A stretch of DNA of 64,000 nt from Zavarzinella formosa DSM 19928 (GTDB lineage Bacteria; Planctomycetota; Planctomycetia; Gemmatales; Gemmataceae). Shown one piece after another: positions 25,434-34,813 of the stretch; within the stretch, counting starts at the first letter, position 1, and each line of letters starts with the position of its first letter. The position numbers were made by a program, and so were the translations under genes. The DNA is taken from assembly GCF_000255705.1 (NCBI RefSeq), contig NZ_JH636441.1, positions 108,942-172,941 on the forward strand. Reading direction: 5' to 3'. The notes under the pieces were generated by a model. The model ran no database searches. It was not told where the DNA came from and saw only the letters and a program-made list of their open reading frames with translations.

Positions 25434-26275
25434 GAGGGAACCTGACTCGGCTTGTTGGTGACTAGTTTGACAAAACTGGGCTGAGCGGTCGGATTCTTCG
25501 ACGTGAGGAAGTGAACCACCAGCCGGTTCACCAGCCACGGCTTCTCAATCTGCGGGGCATGCCCGCAGGCCGGCAGCGTGACAAACGCCCCGTATGGCAA
25601 CTCCAAAGCGGCCCGTTCGCCTTCCATCGGGTCCACGATCTGGTCGTCCTTGGCGCCGATCAACAACACCGGCATCATCAGATTTTTCATCTGGTGACGA
25701 ACAGTGTGGTCATTCGTCCCCTTCACCGTGCGGATGAGTGCCAGTTTCCATTTGCGGTTCTCAAAGCATTTCTTGTAGTAAAGCAGCATGTTCCGGTCGG
25801 CCTTGTCGGGCTTGTAGAACACGGACTTCACCATCGATTGATAATCGCTCCGGCGGACGCCGTCCATAATTGGCAGCTTTTCCACGTCCCCCATGCCGGA
25901 CGGACAGATCAACACCACCCGGCCAACCAGATCCGGGTATTTGGCCGCGAACTCCACGGCCACCTTGCCCCCCAGGCTGCTTGACACAATGTGGTATGGC
26001 GGCGTCTGGGCGAACTGCGTGACAAATGAGTGCAGTTGCTCCACAAGGTATTCGATGGTGATCGGCAGGTCGGCCTTGAGCCGGGCCTGAAAATGTTCCC
26101 CGTTGTAGGCCAGCAGGTTGGGGGCCAGCACATCAAAATACCGGCCCCAGAACCGGGTGTTGCGGAACCATGTCTCTGATTGTTCCGCGAGACCATTCAA
26201 CAGGATTAATGAGTGTTTGCGACCGTACTTTTTCGGTCGGAGCCTGTTCAACAAACCCTTCCAAGAGGCGGGCAT
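25430..26275 (-). CDS. alpha/beta-hydrolase
   Basis: 281 residues. Catalytic elements: oxyanion strand LILLNGLAEQSETW, nucleophile elbow SSSLGGK (Ser in S-x-G), acid in LLIGAKDDQIVDP, and His in ACGHAPQIEKP. Typical of single-domain hydrolases (esterase, lactonase or haloalkane-dehalogenase-like); substrate unknown. Its stop overlaps the methyltransferase start, so the two enzymes probably act together. No clear ribosome site before the ATG. Confidence 0.85.
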   Translation of the reverse strand: MPASWKGLLNRLRPKKYGRKHSLILLNGLAEQSETWFRNTRFWGRYFDVLAPNLLAYNGEHFQARLKADLPITIEYLVEQLHSFVTQFAQTPPYHIVSSSLGGKVAVEFAAKYPDLVGRVVLICPSGMGDVEKLPIMDGVRRSDYQSMVKSVFYKPDKADRNMLLYYKKCFENRKWKLALIRTVKGTNDHTVRHQMKNLMMPVLLIGAKDDQIVDPMEGERAALELPYGAFVTLPACGHAPQIEKPWLVNRLVVHFLTSKNPTAQPSFVKLVTNKPSQVPS

Positions 26276-26654
26276 GGTTCGCGGGACTCCTTAGCGTCGG
26301 TGCCGGAGAGATCAGGGACAATTGTCAGAATGTTCCTGATGACGCGGGTTTGTTCTGAAAAAAATGGGAACCCGCCTCACCTAAGCATACGGGAATGTGG
26401 ACGAGGGAAAACGGAGAGAAGGGGAAAACCGAGGGGCATACACGGTTTCTTCACTGTTGGCTTGAGAGAATTCTTCCCAGTTTGTGAAGACCCCCGACAA
26501 TCAGCCCCGACTTTGCCGGTCGGGCCGGTTATTTTGAATTTTCCGTGTGAAACGATCAAGAAGCTTGCAGTGGCCCCCCCGAATTGGCCGATGATCCCGC
26601 AGACGAGGGGATAGTCCTTCAACACACAGGCCGGGATTTGCCTCCCGGAAATTC
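26276..26654. other. intergenic region between divergent genes, no gene seen
   Basis: 379 bp separating the minus-strand hydrolase gene from the plus-strand export gene. Short frames here have no ribosome site or family features. It must hold two divergent promoters; no convincing -35/-10 or GG-N10-GC pair could be picked. A small GCGGGTT / AACCCGC stem lies near 26343-26376. Confidence 0.5.
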
Positions 26655-27545
26655 ATGCGGGTTCGCGGCCGCCACCGATCGTGCCTGATCACCAGCTTGA
26701 TGCTGGCCTGCCTGGCCAACATCGGTTGCCTCGGTGGTTACCATGCGCCGGACGCCCAGACGTTTGTCGCCCCGCCCGCCGTCATCCCTTCCGAACTGAG
26801 CAAGATTTCGCTTCCCCCTTATGTGGTGGAACCGCCGGATATTCTGCTGATCGAAGTTTACACGCTGCCCCAAACCAAGGGACAACCGGCCACGGTGCTT
26901 TCCCCCCAACCGATTGGCGGGCAGCATCTGATCCGGCCTGATGGCACGGTGAATCTCGGCATCTGGGGTTCGTTGCCGGTGAGCGGCCTGACAACCGATC
27001 AGATTCGGGACAACGTGCGGAAGCACATCTTCAACCAGATGAAGACGCTGCCGTTCATCAAGGAAAAGGGCACGGAAGTGGACGACCCGGACAAGTTGTT
27101 CGTGGTCGTCGATGTGATCGCGTACAACTCGAAAGCCTACTACATCATCACGGACGGCGCCGGGTACGGGGAGCAGATCTACCGCTTCCCGAGCCAGGGA
27201 TACGAAACCGTGATCGACGCCCTCTCGAACATCAACGGCATCCCGCTGGTCGGCTCCCGGAACAACATCTGGGTGGCTCGCCGGACGCCTTACGCCGGAC
27301 AGCCGGACCAGATTTTGCCGGTCGATTATGTGGCCCTCACCCAACAAGGTGTGACGACGACCAACTATCAGATTTTGCCGGGCGACCGCATTTATGTGAA
27401 AGCCGAGAAGATTTTCGCGGTAGACGGTTTCCTGCAAAAGTTCCTGACGCCGGTGGAGCGGGTTCTTGGGGTGACGCTGCTCGGCAGTTCGACCTATAAC
27501 TCGATTACCAACCGGACTCTAAACACCAACAACGCGAGCCGGTGA
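26655..27545 (+). CDS. polysaccharide biosynthesis/export lipoprotein (Wza-like)
   Basis: 296 residues. Signal peptide with lipobox LANIGC (about residues 20-25). Then the polysaccharide-export domain: YVVEPPDILLIEVYTLP, LIRPDGTVNLGIWGSLPVSGLTTDQI, and a beta-grasp/SLBB-like part (SKAYYIITDGAGYGEQIYRFP, ETVIDALSNINGIPLVGS, YQILPGDRIYVKAE). Wza-type proteins form the outer-membrane channel for capsule or exopolysaccharide. The usual partners (tyrosine kinase/Wzc, Wzx, Wzy, glycosyltransferases) are not in the window; instead two secreted proteins of unknown function follow. Confidence 0.87.
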   Translation: MRVRGRHRSCLITSLMLACLANIGCLGGYHAPDAQTFVAPPAVIPSELSKISLPPYVVEPPDILLIEVYTLPQTKGQPATVLSPQPIGGQHLIRPDGTVNLGIWGSLPVSGLTTDQIRDNVRKHIFNQMKTLPFIKEKGTEVDDPDKLFVVVDVIAYNSKAYYIITDGAGYGEQIYRFPSQGYETVIDALSNINGIPLVGSRNNIWVARRTPYAGQPDQILPVDYVALTQQGVTTTNYQILPGDRIYVKAEKIFAVDGFLQKFLTPVERVLGVTLLGSSTYNSITNRTLNTNNASR

Positions 27546-27562
27546 GCATCGGGAGCGACACC

Positions 27563-28000
27563 ATGAGATGGATGCGAATCGCGGCAGTCATGGCAACCCT
27601 CTGGGCCGGAAGCGAGGCGAAGGCCCAGATCACCTCGCCGAACAACCCGTCGGGGTATGCCAATCAAGGGGCGTTCGGCCGGAACAATCAGCCGCTGAGT
27701 TCGTACCTGAACCTGCTTCGCGGAACGAACAACGCGGTGAATTATTACTATGGCGTGCGGGGAGGCTCCCAGCCGTTCGGTTTCACGGGGATGTTTAACC
27801 AAGGTTCCCAAGGAGTCCGGCAAACCTTCTTTCCGGTGGTGGATAACCTGAGCGAATTGGCCGACGACCCCAATGCCGCGCGGGCGGTGATGCCAACGGG
27901 CCATCCCGTGGGGTTCAACAACACACTCGGATATTTCGGAGGCGGCGGTCCCATGCAAAACAACCGCCCGCAGCAGTCGCCGTTCAAACCAAAGAAGTAA
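27563..28000 (+). CDS. small secreted protein, Asn/Gly-rich, unknown function
   Basis: 145 residues. Start ATG at 27563 with GGGAG upstream; signal peptide MRWMRIAAVMATLWAGSEAKA. The mature part is rich in Asn, Gly, Phe and Tyr (NNPSGYANQGAFGRNNQPLS, YYYGVRGGSQPFGF, GHPVGFNNTLGYFGGGGP), without cysteines or a recognised domain. An earlier in-frame GTG at 27542 overlaps the export gene stop as GTGA. Its place directly after a polysaccharide-export gene suggests an envelope role. Confidence 0.7.
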   Translation: MRWMRIAAVMATLWAGSEAKAQITSPNNPSGYANQGAFGRNNQPLSSYLNLLRGTNNAVNYYYGVRGGSQPFGFTGMFNQGSQGVRQTFFPVVDNLSELADDPNAARAVMPTGHPVGFNNTLGYFGGGGPMQNNRPQQSPFKPKK

Positions 28001-28048
28001 CCCTGACCGGCAGGTTTTCAACCAGAAACTAAAAACCAGAAACTTACT

Positions 28049-29494
28049 TTGCGATTTCTTCCCACGATCACCGGCAATCCCACTCGTCTGCTGACGGGGC
28101 TGGCTCTCTGCGTCACCGCGTTGCCGGCGTTCGCGGAAGAACCGACGCCAAGCCGGGTCTACCCGCAAACGTACACCGACCGGGTGACGCCGTGGTACGA
28201 TCCGTCGGGTTGGTATCGCAAGATCGAGAACGCATTCACCAAGGACGAACCGCCGGTCAAGTCCGAGAAGGTTCCCATCGTCACGGCCGTTCCCGTGTCG
28301 GAATCGAATCCGACGACTTCGGTTTCGGCCGTCCCTTCGGGCACGAAAACGGCGGCTCCCATTCCGGTGACTTCCGCACCGACCGTGTCTTCCAGTCCGG
28401 TTGATGCCATGATGGTTCGACCGGCCGAGGCTGGCCCGGCGTGGAAGTGGTATGGCTATGGAACGGTGACGCCGAGCCAGAACCCGCTTGCCCCGCAGGG
28501 GAGTTACAAATCGGTGCCGCACGACTGGCACGCCCAAAACGGCACGACCCCCGGCGCGCTCCCCAGTCTTGGATCGCCGCTGATGGTGAACACCAAGCCG
28601 CAGCCCGAACCGATGTCAACGCCAATGCCGTTGGCGACGAAAACAAACATCGGTTCGCCTCCGGCGCCGCCGAAAAGCAATGTCCCGGATCTCGGCCCGG
28701 CTTCTCCGTCGATCACGGATCAGAAACCGCTCGGGCCGGACATTGTGATGCCGACGGTCGAAACGCCCAAGGACGAAGAACACAAACTACCGGCGGTGGT
28801 GACGCCCCCGGCCATTGTGCCTGCCACACCCGTGGTGAACGAGGGAAGCGAATCCATCATTCAACCGGCTCCGGCCGTGTTGAAGCCGCCAAAGCCCGAC
28901 CAGCAACCCGTTGAAGAGGAAACACCCGCTTCGGCGTTCCCGACTTCCGGCGCCATCTTGCGGCGGCCGATTCGCATCGAATCGCCCGATGTGCCGACGC
29001 CGGTTCTCCCGGCTCCGGTCCCCGTGCCGACTCCCGCTCCGGAGCAACCCCGGACACCGGCCGTTGAACAACGGCCCGTCCGGCCGATTCCGGCGCCGGT
29101 CCCCGAACAACCTCGGATGCCAGTCGCCCCGCAAAGGCCGATCCAGCCGGTGGAACGTCCCGACGGAGCGGCTTTGCCGAGCGTCAATACAGACAGCCCG
29201 GATATTCCCGTGGAGTCGGCCCCCGGCATTGTGATTCCCGGCAGCCCCGGCTCGATGTCCCGATTGGCCCGGCCAAGTTACATCGCCCGCGCCCAGCAAC
29301 CTAACCCGCTGGAAGAAGCGATTCGCCGCACGGCCGGGGAGATCGTGCGGGACATCCGACCCACCGGCCCGAATGCCTTCGCGGTGGTGCTGAAACCCGG
29401 CAATATTGACGCCGCCTGGCAGGCCCGCGAACGCCTTTCCAAGTTGCCGGAATTGAAGCGACTGACTATCACTTTTGAAATCCCCGCCCGATAA
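28049..29494 (+). CDS. secreted proline-rich protein, unknown function
   Basis: 481 residues from a TTG start; the start is supported only by the signal peptide it produces ([22 protein letters not shown]). Residues 60-420 are low-complexity, very rich in Pro, Val, Thr and Ala, with repeated [10 protein letters not shown] / PIPAPVPEQ-type units around 325-380. A conserved-looking globular tail of about 60 residues closes the protein ([53 protein letters not shown]). The long proline-rich stretch could span the periplasm or cell wall. Third gene of the export-linked group. Confidence 0.72.
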   Translation: MRFLPTITGNPTRLLTGLALCVTALPAFAEEPTPSRVYPQTYTDRVTPWYDPSGWYRKIENAFTKDEPPVKSEKVPIVTAVPVSESNPTTSVSAVPSGTKTAAPIPVTSAPTVSSSPVDAMMVRPAEAGPAWKWYGYGTVTPSQNPLAPQGSYKSVPHDWHAQNGTTPGALPSLGSPLMVNTKPQPEPMSTPMPLATKTNIGSPPAPPKSNVPDLGPASPSITDQKPLGPDIVMPTVETPKDEEHKLPAVVTPPAIVPATPVVNEGSESIIQPAPAVLKPPKPDQQPVEEETPASAFPTSGAILRRPIRIESPDVPTPVLPAPVPVPTPAPEQPRTPAVEQRPVRPIPAPVPEQPRMPVAPQRPIQPVERPDGAALPSVNTDSPDIPVESAPGIVIPGSPGSMSRLARPSYIARAQQPNPLEEAIRRTAGEIVRDIRPTGPNAFAVVLKPGNIDAAWQARERLSKLPELKRLTITFEIPAR

Positions 29495-29565
29495 CGCCGC
29501 CTTCCCGCCTGTTGAATTCCTCTCCCGGTCGTGGTAACCTGCACACACTTCCCGGAGGACGATCC

Positions 29566-30999
29566 ATGAATCGACGGGCGTTTCTTTCCGATGTCGGCTT
29601 GGGTTTCACCGGCCTCGCCCTCGGCTCCCTGCTCCATCAAGAGGGGATTGCTCGCGGCGGCGAACCCGTCAAGGCATCGGCCATTGCCCCCAAGGCCAAG
29701 TCAGTGATCTGGCTGTTCATGGTCGGCGGCGTGTCGCAGGTCGAATCGTTCGATCCCAAGCCGGAACTGAACAAATACGCCGGGAAGACCATCGCCGAAT
29801 CCCCGCACAAGAAGACACTCGACTCGCCGTATCTGAAGAAAAACCTTCGGGAGTTCGTGGCGGGGCAGCACAAAATTCAGCCGACCATCTACCCGATGCA
29901 AGTGGGTTACAAAAAGCGGGGCAAGGTTGGCGTGGAGGTCTCCGATTGGTGGCCGCACGTTGGTGATTGTGTCGATGATCTGGCCATCGTCCGGTCCATG
30001 TGGACGACGGATAACGACCACGGCGCCCAACTTCAATTCCACACCGGCCGGCATGCGCTGGAAGGGGCCTTCCCGACTATCGGCTCCTGGGCCACTTACG
30101 GCCTCGGCACGTTGAACGAAAACCTGCCAAAGTTCGTGGTGCTGGGCACCCCGCTCGCCGATTGTTGCGGCGGCACGAACGGCCACGGGGCGCATTACCT
30201 CGGGCCGGAGCACAGCGGCGTGCGCATCAACATCGACCCGAAGAACCCACTTCCGTTCGGCGCCCCGAGCGGGGACAAATTCCGCGAGGAACAAAAAGCT
30301 GAGTTCGATTTGCTCGGCAAACTCAATCGACTCTCGGGCATCGAATACCCGGATGATCCCGGCTTGAAGGCCCGCATCAAGAGTTACGAACTGGCCTACC
30401 GGATGCAGACGGCCGTGCCGGAACTGGTCGATTTCAGCAAGGAAACCGAGGCGACTCAAAAGCTCTACGGTCTCGACAACGCGACCACGAAAACCTTCGG
30501 GCAACAATGTCTCGCCGCCCGGCGGATGGTTGAGTCAGGTGTGCGGTTCATTCAGGTGTTCCACGGTTCCAACGGCGGGGCCGGTGCGTGGGACGCCCAC
30601 GGCGGCTTGAAGGCCAACCACTCTTCGTTGTGCGCTCAAGTGGATCAACCCATCGCCGGGTTGTTGAAAGATTTGAAACAACGCGGTTTGTTAAAGGACA
30701 CCATTGTGGTGTGGGCCAGTGAATTTGGCCGGACACCCGGCGCCCAGGGGGGTGACGGGCGGGACCATCATCCCTACGGTTTCAACGTCTGGCTGGCCGG
30801 GGGTGGCATCAAGGGGGGCGTGGTTCACGGGGCGACGGACGAACTCGGCTTCCATGCCGTGGAAAACCGTCATTACGTGACCGACATCCACGCCACTGTG
30901 TTGCATCAGCTTGGCCTCGATTCTCGGAAACTCGAAATCCCCGGCCGGAAGCGGCTGGACATCGATCACGGAACGGTCATCAAGGAAATTCTGGCGTGA
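29566..30999 (+). CDS. DUF1501 (sulfatase/phosphatase-fold) Tat-exported protein
   Basis: 477 residues; a full GGAGG stands 8 nt before the ATG. Tat-type signal [19 protein letters not shown]1501 features: [87 protein letters not shown]. The family has an alkaline-phosphatase-like fold and is very common in planctomycetes, usually beside DUF1549/DUF1553 cytochrome-like genes; that partner is missing here. Substrate unknown. The stop overlaps the next gene as GTGA. Confidence 0.93.
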   Translation: MNRRAFLSDVGLGFTGLALGSLLHQEGIARGGEPVKASAIAPKAKSVIWLFMVGGVSQVESFDPKPELNKYAGKTIAESPHKKTLDSPYLKKNLREFVAGQHKIQPTIYPMQVGYKKRGKVGVEVSDWWPHVGDCVDDLAIVRSMWTTDNDHGAQLQFHTGRHALEGAFPTIGSWATYGLGTLNENLPKFVVLGTPLADCCGGTNGHGAHYLGPEHSGVRINIDPKNPLPFGAPSGDKFREEQKAEFDLLGKLNRLSGIEYPDDPGLKARIKSYELAYRMQTAVPELVDFSKETEATQKLYGLDNATTKTFGQQCLAARRMVESGVRFIQVFHGSNGGAGAWDAHGGLKANHSSLCAQVDQPIAGLLKDLKQRGLLKDTIVVWASEFGRTPGAQGGDGRDHHPYGFNVWLAGGGIKGGVVHGATDELGFHAVENRHYVTDIHATVLHQLGLDSRKLEIPGRKRLDIDHGTVIKEILA

Positions 31000-31556
31000 A
31001 GCATCAACGGATTTGGATCGGCGTGTTGGTTCTGTGTTTCGGCTGTCAGTCCTCCCCGACAACGCCCCCGGACACACTCGCGGCCTCGGTCGATGAGACG
31101 CTGACCCTGATGAATGACCGATTGGGGTTAATGAACGCGGTCGCCGAGAGCAAGCTCCAGTTGAACTTGCCCGTCGAGGATGCGAGCCGGGAAGAGGCGA
31201 TCTTGCAGGCCGTCGAGGTGGATGCCAAAGCGGCCGGGCTGGACAAAGCCTTCGCCCGCGAGTTCTTCACCGCCCAATTCGAGGCGGCCAAGTTGATTCA
31301 AGCGGAGGCCAAGAAGTCCCTGCCCAAAACGGCCCCCAGCGAAGAGGGGATGAAAAAAGCGGGAGAAAAACTCACGGAACTGCGAACGAAGATTAACGAC
31401 TTGAACATCAAGCTGTTGACCACCCTCGGCAAAATCGACTGGAAGGCCCGCGACACGGACGCCCGGAAACGATTCGCCGAACGCGGACCCGAGTTGTTGA
31501 AGACCCACCCGGAAACCGTGCGGGCGAAGGCTCTTGCTCCACTGTTGTCGAAATAA
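30996..31556 (+). CDS. secreted lipoprotein chorismate mutase (AroQ gamma class)
   Basis: 186 residues from a GTG overlapping the DUF1501 stop. Lipoprotein signal VLVLCFGC (Cys 17). The body matches the exported AroQ-gamma chorismate mutases: [61 protein letters not shown], followed by a helical half ([21 protein letters not shown]). These convert chorismate to prephenate outside the cytoplasm; the purpose is unclear even in characterised cases. Conserved Arg/Lys/Glu of the active site appear present (R in DRLGLM, K in ESKLQL, D/R-E in DASREE). Membrane anchoring by a lipid is unusual for the family. Confidence 0.8.
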   Translation: MKHQRIWIGVLVLCFGCQSSPTTPPDTLAASVDETLTLMNDRLGLMNAVAESKLQLNLPVEDASREEAILQAVEVDAKAAGLDKAFAREFFTAQFEAAKLIQAEAKKSLPKTAPSEEGMKKAGEKLTELRTKINDLNIKLLTTLGKIDWKARDTDARKRFAERGPELLKTHPETVRAKALAPLLSK

Positions 31557-31562
31557 AGCAAA

Positions 31563-31717
31563 GAAGAGTTCTCGCAAAGTACGCAAAGGGGACGCAAAGT
31601 TCGCCAAGAGTCAACGAAATAAATGATGACTCCGATGCCGGATGGTTCGAGAACCATTTTTCATTGACTCTTGGCGAGCTTTGCGTCCCCTTTGCGTACT
31701 TTGCGAGAACTCTTCTC
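31563..31717. repeat. long hairpin element with 53-bp arms
   Basis: Arms 31563-31615 and 31665-31717 are reverse complements with one visible mismatch; they include the repeated units CGCAAAGTACGCAAAGGGG and GACGCAAAG. Loop about 49 nt. It sits between convergent genes (chorismate mutase and ABC ATPase) and fills nearly the whole gap. Similar in style (AAAG units), not sequence, to the element at 6980-7220. Confidence 0.88.
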
Positions 31718-31744
31718 TTCTTCTGTCTTCTCTTCATCCCGAAG

Positions 31745-32665
31745 TCAGTCTCTCAGAGTTCGTTCTGTCAGGTGCAAAAACACCTTTTCCAGATTGGTTT
31801 CCTCGCTTTGGAATCCGGTGAGTTCCAGATCCAATTCCCTCAGAATGCCCATCACTTTTACCACCAGCCCGGCCACCGCCGGACCGGCCACGGTGATGGA
31901 ATTGCCCCCGGATTTCGAGATCTTGATGCCGGCTGCCGTCAACTTCTCCTTGACATGATCGGCCCCGGAGTTGACCCGGAAGGTCACGGTGTCGTCGAGC
32001 TTTCGCAACAGGTTTTTAAGCGTGTCGCAGGCGATCAATTTGCCATGATCCATGATGGCGATGCGGGGACACAGAGCCTGGACTTCCTCCATGTAGTGGC
32101 TGGTGTAAATCACCGTCAGCCCGGCCGCGTTGAGGGCTTTCACCTGTTCAAAAATGTGATTGCGTGATTGCGGATCGACGCCGGTGGTCGGTTCGTCGAG
32201 AAACAACACCTTGGGCCGATGGACGATGGCGACGCCAAGGTTCAGGCGCCGTTTCATCCCGCCGGAGAAGGTGCCCGCCCGTTGGTCGGCCTTGTCCCGC
32301 AGGGCGGTGAGTTCCAGCACCTCATCCACGCGAATCGTCAGTTCTTTGCCGGAAAACCCGTAGAGTTTGCCGAAGAAACGAAGGTTCTCCCGAGCCGTCA
32401 GATCCCCGTAGATGGCCAGTTCCTGTGTGCCGATCCCGAGTAACTGCCGCTGGGCCAGATTGTCCCGCCGCAGGATTTCACCCGCAAGCCGGACCTCGCC
32501 GGAAGTGGCGTCGTGCAGGCACGCCAGAACTCCCAACAGCGTGGATTTCCCCGCCCCGTTGGGGCCGAGAAGCCCGAACATCTCGCCGGACTCGATCTCG
32601 AAGGAAACCCCCGAAAGGGCCTCGAAGGATCCATACGATTTGCGAAGATCGGTGACGTTGAGCAA
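31745..32665 (-). CDS. ABC-2 type transporter ATP-binding protein (DrrA-like)
   Basis: 306 residues from a TTG start. ATPase motifs: Walker A GPNGAGKS, signature FSGGMKRRL, Walker B VLFLDEPTTGVDP, H-loop YTSHYMEEV. The C-terminal domain (TVTFRVNSGADHVKEKL ... LRELDLELTGFQSEETNLEKVFLHLT) is typical of drug/lipid exporters of the DrrA/CcmA group. No ABC-2 permease is adjacent on either side within the window, so its membrane partner is elsewhere. Confidence 0.92.
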   Translation of the reverse strand: MLNVTDLRKSYGSFEALSGVSFEIESGEMFGLLGPNGAGKSTLLGVLACLHDATSGEVRLAGEILRRDNLAQRQLLGIGTQELAIYGDLTARENLRFFGKLYGFSGKELTIRVDEVLELTALRDKADQRAGTFSGGMKRRLNLGVAIVHRPKVLFLDEPTTGVDPQSRNHIFEQVKALNAAGLTVIYTSHYMEEVQALCPRIAIMDHGKLIACDTLKNLLRKLDDTVTFRVNSGADHVKEKLTAAGIKISKSGGNSITVAGPAVAGLVVKVMGILRELDLELTGFQSEETNLEKVFLHLTERTLRD

Positions 32666-32707
32666 CGGAAACTCTTTGTGGGAGAAGGATCAAAAGACGA
32701 ATGGCAA

Positions 32708-34051
32708 TCATTTAACCAGCAAATTCAAGACCGCCAGCGACATGGTTTTTACGCCGGTTTTCATCGTCAGATCCGGTTGCGGGTAGTAGCCATCCGTGTG
32801 GGCGCCCGGAAGGGGGCTGCCGCCGTCTTTCTTGGACAGCGCCACGCGGTCGGCCGACACCGAGCCGAGGAAATACATGAACACCGGGATCTGGCCGTTG
32901 AGGGAGTAGCGGGAAAAATCCTCGCCCCCCATGATCGTTGGCCGGGCGTGTAACTTGTCTTCACCGAGCAATTGCCGGAAGAGGCCGACGGTTTTGCGGG
33001 TCAGGTCCACGTTGTTTTCGAGCTTCGGGGTGAACTCGTCCATCCGAACGGTCACTTCCGGTTCCGGGGCGTTGGCGCTTGCGGCGGCGGCCTTTGCCTT
33101 GCGTTCGATGGCTTCCAAAATCATCTTCCGCGTCGAATCCTTGGTGGACCGCACCGTGATTTGAAGTTTCACATCGTTCGGAATGATGTTTGCTTTCGTG
33201 CCACCGTGGAAGGAGCCGACCGTCACCACCGCCGGGTCAACCGGGTTCACCTCCCGGCTGACGATGGTTTGCAAGTCGATCACAAATTTGGCGGCAATCA
33301 CAATCGGGTCGATGCAATTGTGCGGGGCGGCCCCGTGGCCTCCTTTGCCTTTGATGACCACTTCGACGGTGTCCACGTTGGCCATCGCCAGGCCCTCGGT
33401 GAAGTGGATGTGCCCGGCTTCCAGCAAGGCATCCGCGTGCAGGGCGAGGCAATAGTCCGGTTTCGGGAATCGCTTGTACAAACCATCCTCCAGCATCGCC
33501 TTGGCCCCGGCCCCGATCTCCTCGGCCGGTTGGGCCACGAACACCAATGTGCCCTTCCATTTGTCCTTCATGGCTGTCAGGACGCGGGCCGTCCCGACCC
33601 AACAGGTCATGTGGACATCGTGGCCGCAGGCGTGCATCACGCCGACTTCCCGGTTGGTCTTGTCCCGCACCATCACCTTGCTCGCATAGGGCACGCCGGT
33701 TTGCTCGATCACCGGCAAGGCGTCCATGTCGGCCCGCACCAGCACGGTCGGTCCGTCGCCGTTCTTCAGCACGGCCACCACGCCGGTGATCCCGATTTTT
33801 TCCGTCACCTCGAAGCCGAGCTTTTTCAGTTCACCCGCGATCAAGGCGGCCGATTTCTCTTCCTTGAAGGAGAGTTCCGGGTTCTGGTGCAAATGTTTGT
33901 ACATGTCGACGAGGCCGGGAAGTTGTTCTTTCACGTGGCCGTCGACCAGGGGCACATGCTCCTTCAATCGTGGTTCAACCTCGCCCGGTTCTTTGGCGGA
34001 CAACGCCGCCGGAAGCAACAACAGCAGACAGGGAAGTGATCGACGGATCAT
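32708..34051 (-). CDS. M20 family amidohydrolase/peptidase, exported
   Basis: 447 residues. Signal peptide MIRRSLPCLLLLLPAALSAKE. M20D motifs: HQNPELSFKEEKSA, RADMDALPVIEQTG, MHACGHDVHMTCWVG (zinc ligands), QPAEEIGAGAKAML, LHADALLEAG and GGEDFSRYS near the end; a dimerisation domain lies between (KGKGGHGAAPHNCIDPIV). Resembles hippurate hydrolase/IAA-amino-acid hydrolases that remove N-acyl groups from amino acids. One oddity is Ala in LHADAL where many homologues have LHxxP. Exported location suggests peptide or acyl-amino-acid scavenging. Confidence 0.92.
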   Translation of the reverse strand: MIRRSLPCLLLLLPAALSAKEPGEVEPRLKEHVPLVDGHVKEQLPGLVDMYKHLHQNPELSFKEEKSAALIAGELKKLGFEVTEKIGITGVVAVLKNGDGPTVLVRADMDALPVIEQTGVPYASKVMVRDKTNREVGVMHACGHDVHMTCWVGTARVLTAMKDKWKGTLVFVAQPAEEIGAGAKAMLEDGLYKRFPKPDYCLALHADALLEAGHIHFTEGLAMANVDTVEVVIKGKGGHGAAPHNCIDPIVIAAKFVIDLQTIVSREVNPVDPAVVTVGSFHGGTKANIIPNDVKLQITVRSTKDSTRKMILEAIERKAKAAAASANAPEPEVTVRMDEFTPKLENNVDLTRKTVGLFRQLLGEDKLHARPTIMGGEDFSRYSLNGQIPVFMYFLGSVSADRVALSKKDGGSPLPGAHTDGYYPQPDLTMKTGVKTMSLAVLNLLVK

Positions 34052-34194
34052 GGCGGGACTCGCGGAAGCGGGCCAACGGGGGAATGACAAAGGAGAGAGG
34101 GCCGCCGACCATGCGGTCGGCCGGCCCATTCAAGCGAGATATGCCGGAGCGGGGCCAGTTGCAAGCCACGCCGGGAAATCCGTTGCGAAGAGAC

Positions 34195-34598
34195 TCACGA
34201 ACGAACCCCGGAGCGATGATTGAAGAAAATTCTCCAGACCACCCCGGCGGCCGCCAGCAAGCCGAGCAGCACGGCGGCGACGATTTGCGGAGTGTCGGGT
34301 CGGAAGTGTCCGTTTTGAAAAGCGGTCACCCCCAGATAACCGACGAGAACCAGCAAAACGCCGATTCCCATGAAGGGAATCAGCCCGACGAGGGAGTTGG
34401 ATTTCTGGCTGGAAACCGTCGCCTCCCCTGGGCCGTCGATTCAATGCGTCGGTGGCCTTCCTCGCGGGCGGCCACTCGCTCGCGGGCGTGGGTGACCATG
34501 TCGTGCGGAAGTCGCTCGCCGCACCATTCGCATGCGCCCGTGGCGAATTTGCGCAAATCAAGCATCACGTTGCAACTCGGACATTTTGTGTTGGTCAT
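34195..34598 (-). pseudogene. zinc-ribbon membrane protein interrupted by a -1 frameshift
   Basis: The 5' part starts at 34598 with a perfect GGAGG 7 nt upstream: MTNTKCPSCNVMLDLRKFAT then CEWCGERLPHDMVTHARERV, a zinc ribbon with two CxxC pairs. That frame stops at 34380 after a low-quality tail. From the GGGG run at 34425-34428 another frame continues with good coding character: SSQKSNSLVGLIPFMGIGVL, LVLVGYLGVTAFQNGHFRPD, TPQIVAAVLLGLLAAAGVVW, ending at 34195, giving two membrane helices. Adding one G to the run joins the two parts into a protein of about 134 residues. Could be a real inactivating deletion, a programmed -1 slip, or a sequencing error. Confidence 0.65.
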
Positions 34599-34813
34599 TG
34601 GAGAGCCTCCGTGTGGTTTTTGGATCACCGGACAGGTTGAGACATTCACACCGACATGGGCAAAAAAATGATCTGTTACAAATCGACATGGGCAAAATAT
34701 GTCCACTTAGTTTAGCCTGACGATCAAACTAATGCTGTAAAAATTTCTCCACCCAACGGGTTTTGCTTTCCAGAAACCAGAAATCAAAAACACCCGGCTG
34801 TTACACTATCCCC

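Noticed and set aside
26377-26625. 82-codon minus-strand frame between hydrolase and export genes
   Set aside because: No signal, domain or ribosome site; lies in a divergent promoter region.
34130-34561. 143-codon minus-strand frame overlapping the zinc-ribbon gene
   Set aside because: Arg/Pro-rich third frame; the zinc ribbon and the membrane helices lie in the other two frames.
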